From assembly GCA_965211995.1 (NCBI GenBank), contig OZ243040.1, positions 1,736,001 through 1,800,000 of the forward strand: a DNA stretch of 64,000 nt. Reading direction: 5' to 3'. Every line of letters starts with the position of its first letter. Within the stretch, counting starts at the first letter, position 1. The position numbers were made by a program, and so were the translations under genes. Source of the DNA: CAYFZO01 sp965211995. GTDB taxonomy: Bacteria; Pseudomonadota; Gammaproteobacteria; Poriferisulfidales; Oxydemutatoraceae. The notes below the pieces were generated by a model. That model saw only the letters and a list, made by a program, of their open reading frames with translations. It ran no database searches and was not told the origin of the DNA. Positions 25,560 through 34,104 of this stretch are shown here, in pieces.

Positions 25560-28500
25560 GTTTCAACAGTATAACTAACTACTCAGCTACTGAAACCGAA
25601 GTCGCTCGCCGCTTACGCCGTCGATGCTGGGGTTTCAACAGTATAACTAACTACTCAGCTACTGAAACACGCTGGCATAATTTTCTTCGTGAGTGATCTC
25701 GTGAGTTTCAACAGTATAACTAACTACTCAGCTACTGAAACCGCATAGCAAAATGGGTGTCGCGGCACGAACGCAGTTTCAACAGTATAACTAACTACTC
25801 AGCTACTGAAACAATCCTTTAATGCCGCGCCATCGAGCCTTCTTTCAGTTTCAACAGTATAACTAACTACTCAGCTACTGAAACCACCTACAACGGCGCG
25901 GTGTTCGCGCCCTACGCCCCCGGTTTCAACAGTATAACTAACTACTCAGCTACTGAAACAAAGACGGCAGCCGCATTTGGGTTAATCGCGGACAGGGTTT
26001 CAACAGTATAACTAACTACTCAGCTACTGAAACGTGGTTACCGTGTCGGCGCCGCGGCGGACATGCAGAGTTTCAACAGTATAACTAACTACTCAGCTAC
26101 TGAAACGTGTGGCAAGAAGTTGACGGTGGTCTTCCTCGAGTTTCAACAGTATAACTAACTACTCAGCTACTGAAACTCGAGCGCGGCGAGTCCGACGGTC
26201 ACGCCGATCGTGTTTCAACAGTATAACTAACTACTCAGCTACTGAAACAACAGAAGAGCAGCGGCAGCCTCGCGCCCGGCCAGTTTCAACAGTATAACTA
26301 ACTACTCAGCTACTGAAACTGACAATACGCCACACATTTTCGTCGAGTGAATTTGTTTCAACAGTATAACTAACTACTCAGCTACTGAAACTAGATAACC
26401 ATCCGACTATCTGTATATTTCATCAGGTTTCAACAGTATAACTAACTACTCAGCTACTGAAACATGGTGATTCTTAAAAGTTTCAGCGTGAGGAACTGGG
26501 TTTCAACAGTATAACTAACTACTCAGCTACTGAAACTGGCTCTCCGAATTTTTTCACGGCGTTTGACGCAGTTTCAACAGTATAACTAACTACTCAGCTA
26601 CTGAAACCGCACCAGTCCGTCCATAATCATTGCGCTGTCGAGGTTTCAACAGTATAACTAACTACTCAGCTACTGAAACTCGGGGTCAAGCCAGGTACCG
26701 TCCCCTTTTTCCGGTTTCAACAGTATAACTAACTACTCAGCTACTGAAACGGTACAGCCTGATTACCATGATTGCCTTGATTGACCGTTTCAACAGTATA
26801 ACTAACTACTCAGCTACTGAAACCGTCGCGCCGGATACCAGCGTTATCACTACCCCGGTTTCAACAGTATAACTAACTACTCAGCTACTGAAACGGTCTA
26901 ACAGCGCTGTACCGCGCAGATCGTCAACAGTTTCAACAGTATAACTAACTACTCAGCTACTGAAACTGGCGCGGTGGTTCAGCGATCGGCGCTGAGGAAC
27001 GGGTTTCAACAGTATAACTAACTACTCAGCTACTGAAACCTGGGAGTGATGATCGACGGTCACCCCTACAACGGTTTCAACAGTATAACTAACTACTCAG
27101 CTACTGAAACCTATCTCCAACTCTTTTTCTTTCCATTGTTTCTGTTTCAACAGTATAACTAACTACTCAGCTACTGAAACCTGGTGTGGCTTCGCTTTGG
27201 GCCGTCCTCGTGGGTTTCAACAGTATAACTAACTACTCAGCTACTGAAACATCCCGCCGGCCGTCAGAAAAACGCATCCTGAGTAGTTTCAACAGTATAA
27301 CTAACTACTCAGCTACTGAAACTTCTCTTCTATCTCGCTGTTGATTTCTAGAGAGAGGTTTCAACAGTATAACTAACTACTCAGCTACTGAAACCGCGCG
27401 CTCCTAGCGGGACAGTCAAACACGCCCACGTTTCAACAGTATAACTAACTACTCAGCTACTGAAACATAGGCATAAGTTTGCCGTCAAGAATCGTGCCAT
27501 TGTGTTTCAACAGTATAACTAACTACTCAGCTACTGAAACGCGACGGCGTAGTTAAGTTGCTCTCTCTCGAGGTGTTTCAACAGTATAACTAACTACTCA
27601 GCTACTGAAACTGCCGACCGTATTTTGTGTTTGCCTCTGCGTCGGTTTCAACAGTATAACTAACTACTCAGCTACTGAAACCTGTTTAGCATTGTTTTTC
27701 TCCTGTTTTTGTTTTGTTTCAACAGTATAACTAACTACTCAGCTACTGAAACGCAATCCTTTCCTTTTAGGGCGATCAGTTCTTTTGTTTCAACAGTATA
27801 ACTAACTACTCAGCTACTGAAACCGGAACTGTTTGAAATAGGGCCTGAATTGGTCAAGTTTCAACAGTATAACTAACTACTCAGCTACTGAAACTCACGG
27901 ACCGAGTAATTGTCCGCGCGCACACGCGCGGTTTCAACAGTATAACTAACTACTCAGCTACTGAAACGTTTTGGTCTTTGCCGGCATCCTGGCGGCGGCA
28001 CTTGTTTCAACAGTATAACTAACTACTCAGCTACTGAAACCATTTATGGCGATGCTTGGAATGAGTTTATTTTGGGTTTCAACAGTATAACTAACTACTC
28101 AGCTACTGAAACTTTGCAGACTCTGGATTGTGTTCCCGTACTGCCGGGGTTTCAACAGTATAACTAACTACTCAGCTACTGAAACCCATTTGGAGGATAC
28201 ACTATGAATCAACGACTTAACGGTTTCAACAGTATAACTAACTACTCAGCTACTGAAACCGACCAATTCAGCGCCGGTATCATCCAAGACCGAGTTTCAA
28301 CAGTATAACTAACTACTCAGCTACTGAAACGGAACCCGCATCTCTGATTCAGGCTCGTCCTGACGTTTCAACAGTATAACTAACTACTCAGCTACTGAAA
28401 CGCGCGGGAGAGTTTTATCTCGACCTCGGCGACGGGTTTCAACAGTATAACTAACTACTCAGCTACTGAAACTGATAAAGACGCGGGCGCGTTGTTCGCC

Positions 28501-29195
28501 GTCGTCGGTGGTTTCAACAGTATAACTAACTACTCAGCTACTGAAACCGCATACACCTGTAGCCATCAACGACAACCGGAACGTTTCAACAGTATAACTA
28601 ACTACTCAGCTACTGAAACCGCACCGGCCCAGGACAAAAAGCGGCTTGTCGGCGGTTTCAACAGTATAACTAACTACTCAGCTACTGAAACAACTGCACC
28701 AGCGACAGATGATCGACCACCCGAAGTTTCAACAGTATAACTAACTACTCAGCTACTGAAACTTTTCATGGTAAATCCTCCGGTGTCGTGTTTCATTTGG
28801 TTTCAACAGTATAACTAACTACTCAGCTACTGAAACAACGTGCTTTGGGCTTGAAAGAGTCACATCCCGCGGTTTCAACAGTATAACTAACTACTCAGCT
28901 ACTGAAACAAATCACGGTTGCCGGGGTTGAGCAGATGGCGGAGTTTCAACAGTATAACTAACTACTCAGCTACTGAAACAATTGTTGCGATCGGCGAGAT
29001 TGCGTTGTCTGCGGTTTCAACAGTATAACTAACTACTCAGCTACTGAAACCAGGAGATTCACAATTTAGTCTCGAACATTGCCAAAGTTTCAACAGTATA
29101 ACTAACTACTCAGCTACTGAAACGGCATCTGATCGTCCGGACGTAAAGGCGTCCGCGGGTTTCAACAGTATAACTAACTACTCAGCTACTGAAAC
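25560..29195 (-). CRISPR. CRISPR array, 51 repeats and 50 spacers
   Basis: The 37-bp repeats on the plus strand begin GTTTCAACAGTATAAC and end CAGCTACTGAAAC. All 51 appear identical, at 70-75 bp periods, giving spacers of 33-38 nt. The repeat has GTTTCA/TGAAAC at its ends, and the ...CAGC.ACTGAAAC end matches the F. novicida II-B repeat as I recall it. The tracrRNA anti-repeat dictates that crRNAs are made from the minus strand, right to left. Spacers are mostly GC-rich and all look different. Beyond repeat 51 there are 30 bp of another spacer before an IS3-family element. Confidence 0.99.
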
Positions 29196-29299
29196 TATTT
29201 TCACGTCCGCCGCGTCCGGCGGCATTGACCTTTCCCCCGAAAAGGTAGCCATTTTCAGAGAGACTTTTCCGATAAAATCGACCATAGGGAGGTCTCATA

Positions 29300-29566
29300 A
29301 TGAAAGGCAAGCGATACAGCACAGAGAAAATCATAGCCATACTCAAGGAGTATGAAGCTGGCATACCGGTGCAGGATGTCATCCGCAAGCATGGTATCGC
29401 CAACGGCACGTTTTATCGGTGGAAATCGAAGTACGGCGGCATGGAGGTGTCGGAAGCAAAGCGGTTACGGGAACTGGAATCGGAAAACGCGAAGTTGAAG
29501 CGGCTGCTGGCGGATACGTTGCTGGACAAGACCGCACTTGAGGACATACTCGGAAAAAAGTGGTGA
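29300..29566 (+). CDS. IS3-family transposase OrfA
   Basis: An 88-aa protein with an HTH (IIAILKEYEAGIPVQDVIRK, then HGIANGTFYRWKSKYGGM) and a leucine-zipper-like tail (RELESENAKLKRLLADTLL). It binds the IS ends. The 3' end carries A-AAA-AAG (GGA AAA AAG), the usual -1 slippage site used to make the OrfAB fusion transposase. It belongs to the IS407-type branch judging by the KRYS.E.II.ILKE...SEAKRL pattern. Confidence 0.93.
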   Translation: MKGKRYSTEKIIAILKEYEAGIPVQDVIRKHGIANGTFYRWKSKYGGMEVSEAKRLRELESENAKLKRLLADTLLDKTALEDILGKKW

Positions 29567-30378
29567 GGCCGGCGCAGCGACGCGGCGCCGTCGCGTATCT
29601 GCAGTCGGCCTATCGCATGAGTCAACGCAGGGCGTGCCGGCTGGCGCTGCTCAGCCGCAAAGCGGCTGCTTACCAAGCCGTTGCACGCAATGACGGGGCA
29701 CTAAAAGAGCGGCTCAAGGAACTGGCTGAACGCTACCCGCGATACGGGTATCTGATGCTGCACGCATTGCTCAAGGCCGAGGGCCTGGTGGTCAATCGCA
29801 AACGCACCTATCGCCTGTATACAGCGCTCGGTCTGCAACTCAGAACCCGGCGGCGTAAGAAGCTGGTTCGGCCTCGGGTCCCGATGGCTTTACCTGCCCA
29901 AGTGAACGAACGTTGGTCATTGGACTTTGTGCACGACCAATTGGCGGATGGCCGGCGTATCCGGGTACTCAACGTTATTGATGACTTCTCCCGGAAATGT
30001 GTTGGCCAACTGGTTGACACGTCCATCTCCGGCGCTCGTCTGGCTCGGTATCTGGATGAACTCGCCCTGACCCGCTCACTGCCTGCCTCGCTCGTGCTGG
30101 ACAATGGCCCGGAACTGACCAGCAAAGCTATGTTCTTCTGGGCACACAAAACCAAAGTAAAACTCTGCTTCATTCAGCCGGGGAAACCCACTCAGAATGC
30201 TTATGTTGAGAGCTTCAACGGACGCTTCCGTGACGGCTGCCTGAATCAACATTGGTTTAGGTCGCTCAATGATGCCAGGCAGATCATTAACGACTGGCGA
30301 CATCACTACAACAATGTACGACCGCACAGCTCACTAGGCTATCGGGCACCAACCGTGTTCGAGGCAGAGGCTGCATGA
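29560..30378 (+). CDS. IS3-family transposase OrfB (integrase core), intact
   Basis: A 272-aa frame beginning GTG 29560 in the -1 frame relative to orfA. The DDE catalytic residues are in WSLDFVHDQL (Asp), VLDNGPELTS (Asp) and NAYVESFNGRFRDGCLN (Glu). It is normally produced as OrfAB by frameshifting at the A6G run. Full-length with no internal stop, so this copy may be active. Confidence 0.93.
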   Translation: MVRPAQRRGAVAYLQSAYRMSQRRACRLALLSRKAAAYQAVARNDGALKERLKELAERYPRYGYLMLHALLKAEGLVVNRKRTYRLYTALGLQLRTRRRKKLVRPRVPMALPAQVNERWSLDFVHDQLADGRRIRVLNVIDDFSRKCVGQLVDTSISGARLARYLDELALTRSLPASLVLDNGPELTSKAMFFWAHKTKVKLCFIQPGKPTQNAYVESFNGRFRDGCLNQHWFRSLNDARQIINDWRHHYNNVRPHSSLGYRAPTVFEAEAA

Positions 30379-30458
30379 TATGATGTTTTGTCTCTCTTTG
30401 AATGGCTACCCAACAGGGGAAAGGTCACAACGACAAACGCCTCCTCAACATTTTCCAT

Positions 30459-30476
30459 GTTTCAACAGTATAACTA
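30459..30476 (+). repeat. degenerate CRISPR repeat left beyond the insertion sequence
   Basis: GTTTCAACAGTATAACTA matches the first 18 bases of the array repeat exactly and then diverges into the crcB 3' end. It is preceded by 31 bp of apparent spacer (30428-30458). This is the original distal end of the array. Confidence 0.85.
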
Positions 30477-30480
30477 GCGA

Positions 30481-30873
30481 CTACACGCGGACATCAATTA
30501 TGCGTCTGACCACAAATAGAGCAGCGAAAAAGGCGCCGATGGAGAGTATTACCGAGGCGCTGAGGTAGAGCGCGCACAGGTAAAATTTGCCGCGTTCGTA
30601 CAGCGTCGCAAAATCCAGCGAGAAAGTGGAGAAGGTAGTGAACGAGCCCAGTACGCCGGTAATCAGAAACAGGCGGACTTCGTGCAGCGACGTCCACGTC
30701 AGCGCCCCCAACTCAATCAACAGCCCCATGAAGAACGAGCCGATGATGTTCACGAGCAGGGTGGCGAACGGAAAACCCGTGCCCAGCACCTGCGCCGTTC
30801 CCAAATAAACAAGGTAACGCGCGACCGCACCGGTCGCCCCTCCGAAAGCGACTGCCAGCAGTGCATTTGTCAT
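30481..30873 (-). CDS. crcB: fluoride ion channel CrcB
   Basis: A 130-aa protein with four membrane helices. Typical motifs are GGATGAVARY near the N-terminus, FPFATLLVNIIGSFFMG, and GVLGSFTTFSTFS in the third helix, which lines the fluoride path in Fluc channels. It exports fluoride as a dual-topology dimer. No fluoride riboswitch was recognised upstream. Its stop codon lies a few bases from the broken CRISPR repeat, marking the right edge of the CRISPR insertion. Confidence 0.93.
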   Translation of the reverse strand: MTNALLAVAFGGATGAVARYLVYLGTAQVLGTGFPFATLLVNIIGSFFMGLLIELGALTWTSLHEVRLFLITGVLGSFTTFSTFSLDFATLYERGKFYLCALYLSASVILSIGAFFAALFVVRRIIDVRV

Positions 30874-30911
30874 CGCGACGCCGGCCTGCGAGGGGAAACC
30901 TTTGGACCGGC

Positions 30912-31022
30912 TCCCGCAATCAATACGGCCGCCGCCGGACGCCCGGCTACAGCAGAAGAACTAAAAAATCTGATACGGATTAGATCCGCAATCAACACGA
31001 CCACCGTCGGACGCCTTGCTAC
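30912..31022. repeat. imperfect 39-bp direct repeats between crcB and fmdB
   Basis: CCGCAATCAA-ACG-CC-CCG-CGGACGCC occurs at 30912-30950 and 30984-31022, 72 bp apart and roughly 80% identical. There is no coding role that I can support. Confidence 0.5.
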
Positions 31023-31048
31023 CCCGCTTATCGCCAACCGGTTCGGTG

Positions 31049-31342
31049 TCAGTGTCCGAGCATCCACGGACGCGATGGACGGTGAGTGTGCCGATGTTTC
31101 GGTGTATGAGTGTGTCCGGTCAGCCTGCGCTCAACCCTGGGCTCATCGGCGCTGCGTTCATTGCGCTGGTGGGCGATGCGTTGATTTTTCGGCATGGTAT
31201 TCAAATAAGGAGCCCGCAAAAAAACGCGTTGCGCCGATTGCCCGCAAGCCGGACACTGCCCCGGAAGAGCATGGTCCCTCATCTTGCGCAGCATGTCGAA
31301 ATCATGCTGGCAATCAGCGCAACGATATTGGTACAGTGGCAT
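31049..31342 (-). CDS. fmdB: FmdB family zinc-ribbon protein
   Basis: A 97-aa protein. The N-terminal ~45 residues (MPLYQYRCADCQHDFDML, then CPACGQSAQRVFL) form the CxxC...CxxC zinc ribbon of the FmdB regulatory family, named from the formamidase operon of Methylophilus. The remainder is His/Arg-rich and low in complexity, longer than usual. It lies 48 bp after the amide transporter gene in the same direction, so it is part of the formamidase operon; a regulatory role is the family's usual assignment, not shown here. Confidence 0.85.
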   Translation of the reverse strand: MPLYQYRCADCQHDFDMLRKMRDHALPGQCPACGQSAQRVFLRAPYLNTMPKNQRIAHQRNERSADEPRVERRLTGHTHTPKHRHTHRPSRPWMLGH

Positions 31343-31390
31343 TGTTTAAGGGTTCTAAGCCTCAGTCAGAGAGCAACGCAGTGCCCTTCA

Positions 31391-31903
31391 CTAAAGCGCC
31401 CCGACCAGCACCATGTACCCCGGGATCCAACCCGTGTAAACGCCCTGGGCCGCGCACAACATCCCGGTTGGTTTCGCGATGGGCTTCTGCAAGGCGAGCA
31501 ACGCCCAAAACATAAGCCACAGCACCGCCCAAGAACCCCAACACACGACCAGCCAGTAACCCAGCGGACTTTGGGCTTCAGCCAGTGTCTGTAAAGTTAT
31601 CGGGATGACGGTCACCCCGACAAAAAAGCAGAACCATCCCAAACCGCGCCCGTCAGAGCCGTTCCACCTGTTCCACGCGACCCAGAAGTAGGTGAACGTG
31701 AATAACAGGGTGAACGCCGCGGCCTTGATGCTGCCCGCATCCGCTTCCGGCCCCAGGGCCAGGAACAGCGAGACCAGGAGAGTGAGGCTGCCAACGAAGA
31801 CGTTGATCACGGAGATCTCCCGGTCTTCGATGTGGCCCATAATCCAGATCCCGTTCAGGAACAGAACAGCGCCGACGAAAAACAGTACTAGTCCAAGTAA
31901 CAT
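31391..31903 (-). CDS. AmiS/UreI family amide or urea channel
   Basis: A 170-aa membrane protein from ATG 31903, with AGGAGG nine bases upstream. A longer in-frame extension upstream is inside fmdA and unlikely. Six or seven hydrophobic helices are visible (MLLGLVLFFVGAVLFLNGIW at the start; GYWLVVCWGSWAVLWLMFW later), with family motifs N-G-I and WGSWA. It should conduct small amides such as formamide or acetamide, or urea, into the cell for the adjacent FmdA. It starts 19 bp after the fmdA stop. Confidence 0.88.
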   Translation of the reverse strand: MLLGLVLFFVGAVLFLNGIWIMGHIEDREISVINVFVGSLTLLVSLFLALGPEADAGSIKAAAFTLLFTFTYFWVAWNRWNGSDGRGLGWFCFFVGVTVIPITLQTLAEAQSPLGYWLVVCWGSWAVLWLMFWALLALQKPIAKPTGMLCAAQGVYTGWIPGYMVLVGAL

Positions 31904-31922
31904 TGGAAATGTCCTCCTCAGC

Positions 31923-33161
31923 TCAGTCGCTGTCTGCGACGTCGCTTGCTGGTACCTTGCGCGACGGGCCGTCTGCGTTCGGCTGAATGTCAAAGTCGAA
32001 GATCTCGGTCGGCAGTGCCAGCGTGCAGCAGGCGTTGGGAATATCAACAATCCCGCTGATGCGTCCTTCCACCGGTGCCGTGCCGAGGATCATGTAGGCC
32101 TGTTCGCCCGTGTAGCCAAACTTCTTCATGTACTCGACGGCGTTCAGGCAGGCGCGACGATAAGCGATGGTGGCGTCCAGATAGTGCTGATCGCCGGTAT
32201 GCTCATCGACTGAGATCCCCTCGAACACCAAGTACTCCGAGAAACGCGGCTCGATGGGACTGGGTTTGAAGATGGGGTTGATGATGCCGTACTTCTCCAT
32301 GCCCCCCTTGATCAGGCCAACCCCGATGTCAATCCAGCCGGCCATCTCAATGGCGCCACAGAAAGTGATTTCGCCATCTCCCTGGGACCAGTGAATGTCG
32401 CCCATGGACAAACCGCCGCCCTTGACGTACACCGGGAAATACACCCGCGACCCGCGCGACAGATTCTTGATGTCGCAGTTGCCGCCGTGTTCCCGTCCGG
32501 GCACCGTCCGTGCCGCCACCGCACCGGCGTCCTTGCCCGCCTGTCCGGACATCTGTCCCATGAGCGCGGTAGTCGTTCCGGCCATGCCGTCCGGCAGGGT
32601 GCACAACGGCGGTACGCGATCAGAGTCAGTGTTAAACAGTGCGGATTCCCGCTTGTTCCACGTATCCAGCAGTTTCCGGGACGGCAGACAGCCGATCAGG
32701 CCGGGGTGGACCATGCCAGCCCAGCGCACACCCGGAATATGCCGCGACGTGGTGTAGATGCCGTGGAAATCCCAGCAGGACTTCCTCGCCTTGGGATAGT
32801 GACGATCCAGGAAGCCGCCGCCGTTTTCCAGGGCGAAAATCCCGGTGAACCCCCATTGTGAGGACTCCAGCGCGCCGATATCGTTGATATCAACCACCAT
32901 CAGATCGCCCGGCTCCGCGCCTTCCACCCCAAACGGGCCACTCAGATAATGAACCTTGGAAAGGTCCACATCGCGAATGTCGTTGGCGCTGTTGTCGTTG
33001 GCAATCTGACCGCCGGTCCAGTCGTAACATTCGACGCGGAATTCATCCCCCGGCTTGAATGTCTCGACAAACGGGATGTCCGGATGCCACCGATTGTGTG
33101 GCTTTAGGTCCAGATCCTCGGGTGGTTTGCCTGTGTCAATGTGAAATGCTGTTTTAGCCAT
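31923..33161 (-). CDS. fmdA: formamidase/acetamidase
   Basis: A 412-aa enzyme from ATG 33161 (GAGG just upstream); the open frame extends further 5' but without homology. It begins MAKTAFHIDTGKPPEDLDLK and contains DLMVVDINDIG, HPGLIGCLPS and GDIHWSQGDGEI, typical of the FmdA/AmdA family. It hydrolyses formamide (or acetamide) to ammonia and the acid, providing nitrogen. First gene of fmdA-amiS-fmdB. The length matches family members of about 410 aa. Confidence 0.95.
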   Translation of the reverse strand: MAKTAFHIDTGKPPEDLDLKPHNRWHPDIPFVETFKPGDEFRVECYDWTGGQIANDNSANDIRDVDLSKVHYLSGPFGVEGAEPGDLMVVDINDIGALESSQWGFTGIFALENGGGFLDRHYPKARKSCWDFHGIYTTSRHIPGVRWAGMVHPGLIGCLPSRKLLDTWNKRESALFNTDSDRVPPLCTLPDGMAGTTTALMGQMSGQAGKDAGAVAARTVPGREHGGNCDIKNLSRGSRVYFPVYVKGGGLSMGDIHWSQGDGEITFCGAIEMAGWIDIGVGLIKGGMEKYGIINPIFKPSPIEPRFSEYLVFEGISVDEHTGDQHYLDATIAYRRACLNAVEYMKKFGYTGEQAYMILGTAPVEGRISGIVDIPNACCTLALPTEIFDFDIQPNADGPSRKVPASDVADSD

Positions 33162-33432
33162 AACCTTACCTCGTCTTACTATTGTCCAGTTTAATTTTGA
33201 GATATTGCCTACCAGTCCGCTCAGAAGGTAGGCGATAACCCTTGACATGACCCTAACACATCCGGCACCGGGCTGCCTTTGAAGGCAATAACCGGGGCGG
33301 GGGGGCGCGTCAGGCGGTCTTGCCGGTGCGGGTTTGGGGATTGTCTTGGGGCAAATGCACCCGGACGCGAGATGCATTTTGTCGCGGCCGCCGGCGTGGC
33401 TGCGCTCTTCCAAAATGCCAGGGCTTCGCACC

Positions 33433-33534
33433 TGTGTCGGACCGGTCGGCTTATGTTGGCCGCCCGGTGAGCCATCTTCATCAATCCGTCTTTCATCTTT
33501 GCACTTGTGTCGGACCGGTCGGCTTATGTTGGCC
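33433..33534 (+). repeat. pair of exact 29-bp direct repeats in the gap upstream of fmdA
   Basis: TGTGTCGGACCGGTCGGCTT followed by ATGTTGGCC occurs at 33433-33461 and 33506-33534. The unit contains the palindrome GACCGGTC. The surrounding 505-bp gap (33162-33666) shows no gene. Confidence 0.75.
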
Positions 33535-33666
33535 CCCTTAAAGGCGCGGCCTTAGTTGGCGATAGTTGGCGATCTTGGCCGCATTGCCTCTGCGGCGGTC
33601 AACCGAAACCGTTGCGTGGAAGATAAAGAAGCCGCCCGAGACGCGACCGGGAAAATGGAAGTCGTG

Positions 33667-34104
33667 CTACACAGTCAGCAGGAACGTTACGGGTCCGTCG
33701 TTCACCAGGGTCACTTTCATATCGGCTCCAAAGCGGCCCGCCTCGACTTCGGGATAGCAAGCGCGGGCGCGGGCGACCGTCCACTCGAACAGCCGCTTCG
33801 CCGTCTCCGGATCGGCGGCGGATGAGAAACTCGGGCGCAGCCCCTTGCGGGTGTCGGCGGCGAGCGTGAACTGCGGCACGAGCAGCACGGCGCCGCCGCC
33901 GTCGGTGACGCTGCAATTCGTGCGCCCGACGGCGTCCGCGAAAACGCGATAGCCGAGAATGCGCTCGACCATGCGTCCGCAGACGGCCTCGTCGTCGCGC
34001 GGCTCGACCGCAACGAACACGAGCAGGCCGGCTTTGATCGCGGTCACGGTGCGCCCCTCGATTGCGACCGAGGCCTCACTGACGCATTGCAGCAGCGCGA
34101 TCAT
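33667..34104 (-). CDS. dtd: D-aminoacyl-tRNA deacylase
   Basis: A 145-aa protein from ATG 34104, the normal family length. It starts MIALLQCVSEASVAIEGRTV; the active-site signatures are a GPVTF-type motif at the C-terminus (NDGPVTFLL) and a VPQFTL segment resembling the SQFTL motif, with Pro instead of the usual Ser. It removes D-amino acids mischarged onto tRNA. The start codon overlaps the stop of pip (ATGA), indicating translational coupling. Confidence 0.93.
   Translation of the reverse strand: MIALLQCVSEASVAIEGRTVTAIKAGLLVFVAVEPRDDEAVCGRMVERILGYRVFADAVGRTNCSVTDGGGAVLLVPQFTLAADTRKGLRPSFSSAADPETAKRLFEWTVARARACYPEVEAGRFGADMKVTLVNDGPVTFLLTV

Larger units (their letters stand above)
29226..30427 (+). 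mobile_element. IS3-family insertion sequence (IS407-like), copy 1
   Basis: 1202 bp. The left end is TGACCTTTCCCCC...GGTAGCCATT and the right end is the inverted form (AATGGCTACCC...GGGGAAAGGTCA). It contains overlapping orfA and orfB. The flanking bases (GGCAT left, CAACG right) show no target duplication. It sits in the far end of the CRISPR array. A near-identical copy is at 58459-59661 and a 24-bp scar at 6587-6610. Confidence 0.93.

Noticed and set aside
28492..28740. Open frame coding a repetitive peptide (FNSITNYSATET)
   Set aside because: It is simply the CRISPR repeats read in one frame.
30874..31000. Fluoride riboswitch upstream of crcB
   Set aside because: The conserved riboswitch core could not be found on the minus strand in this interval.
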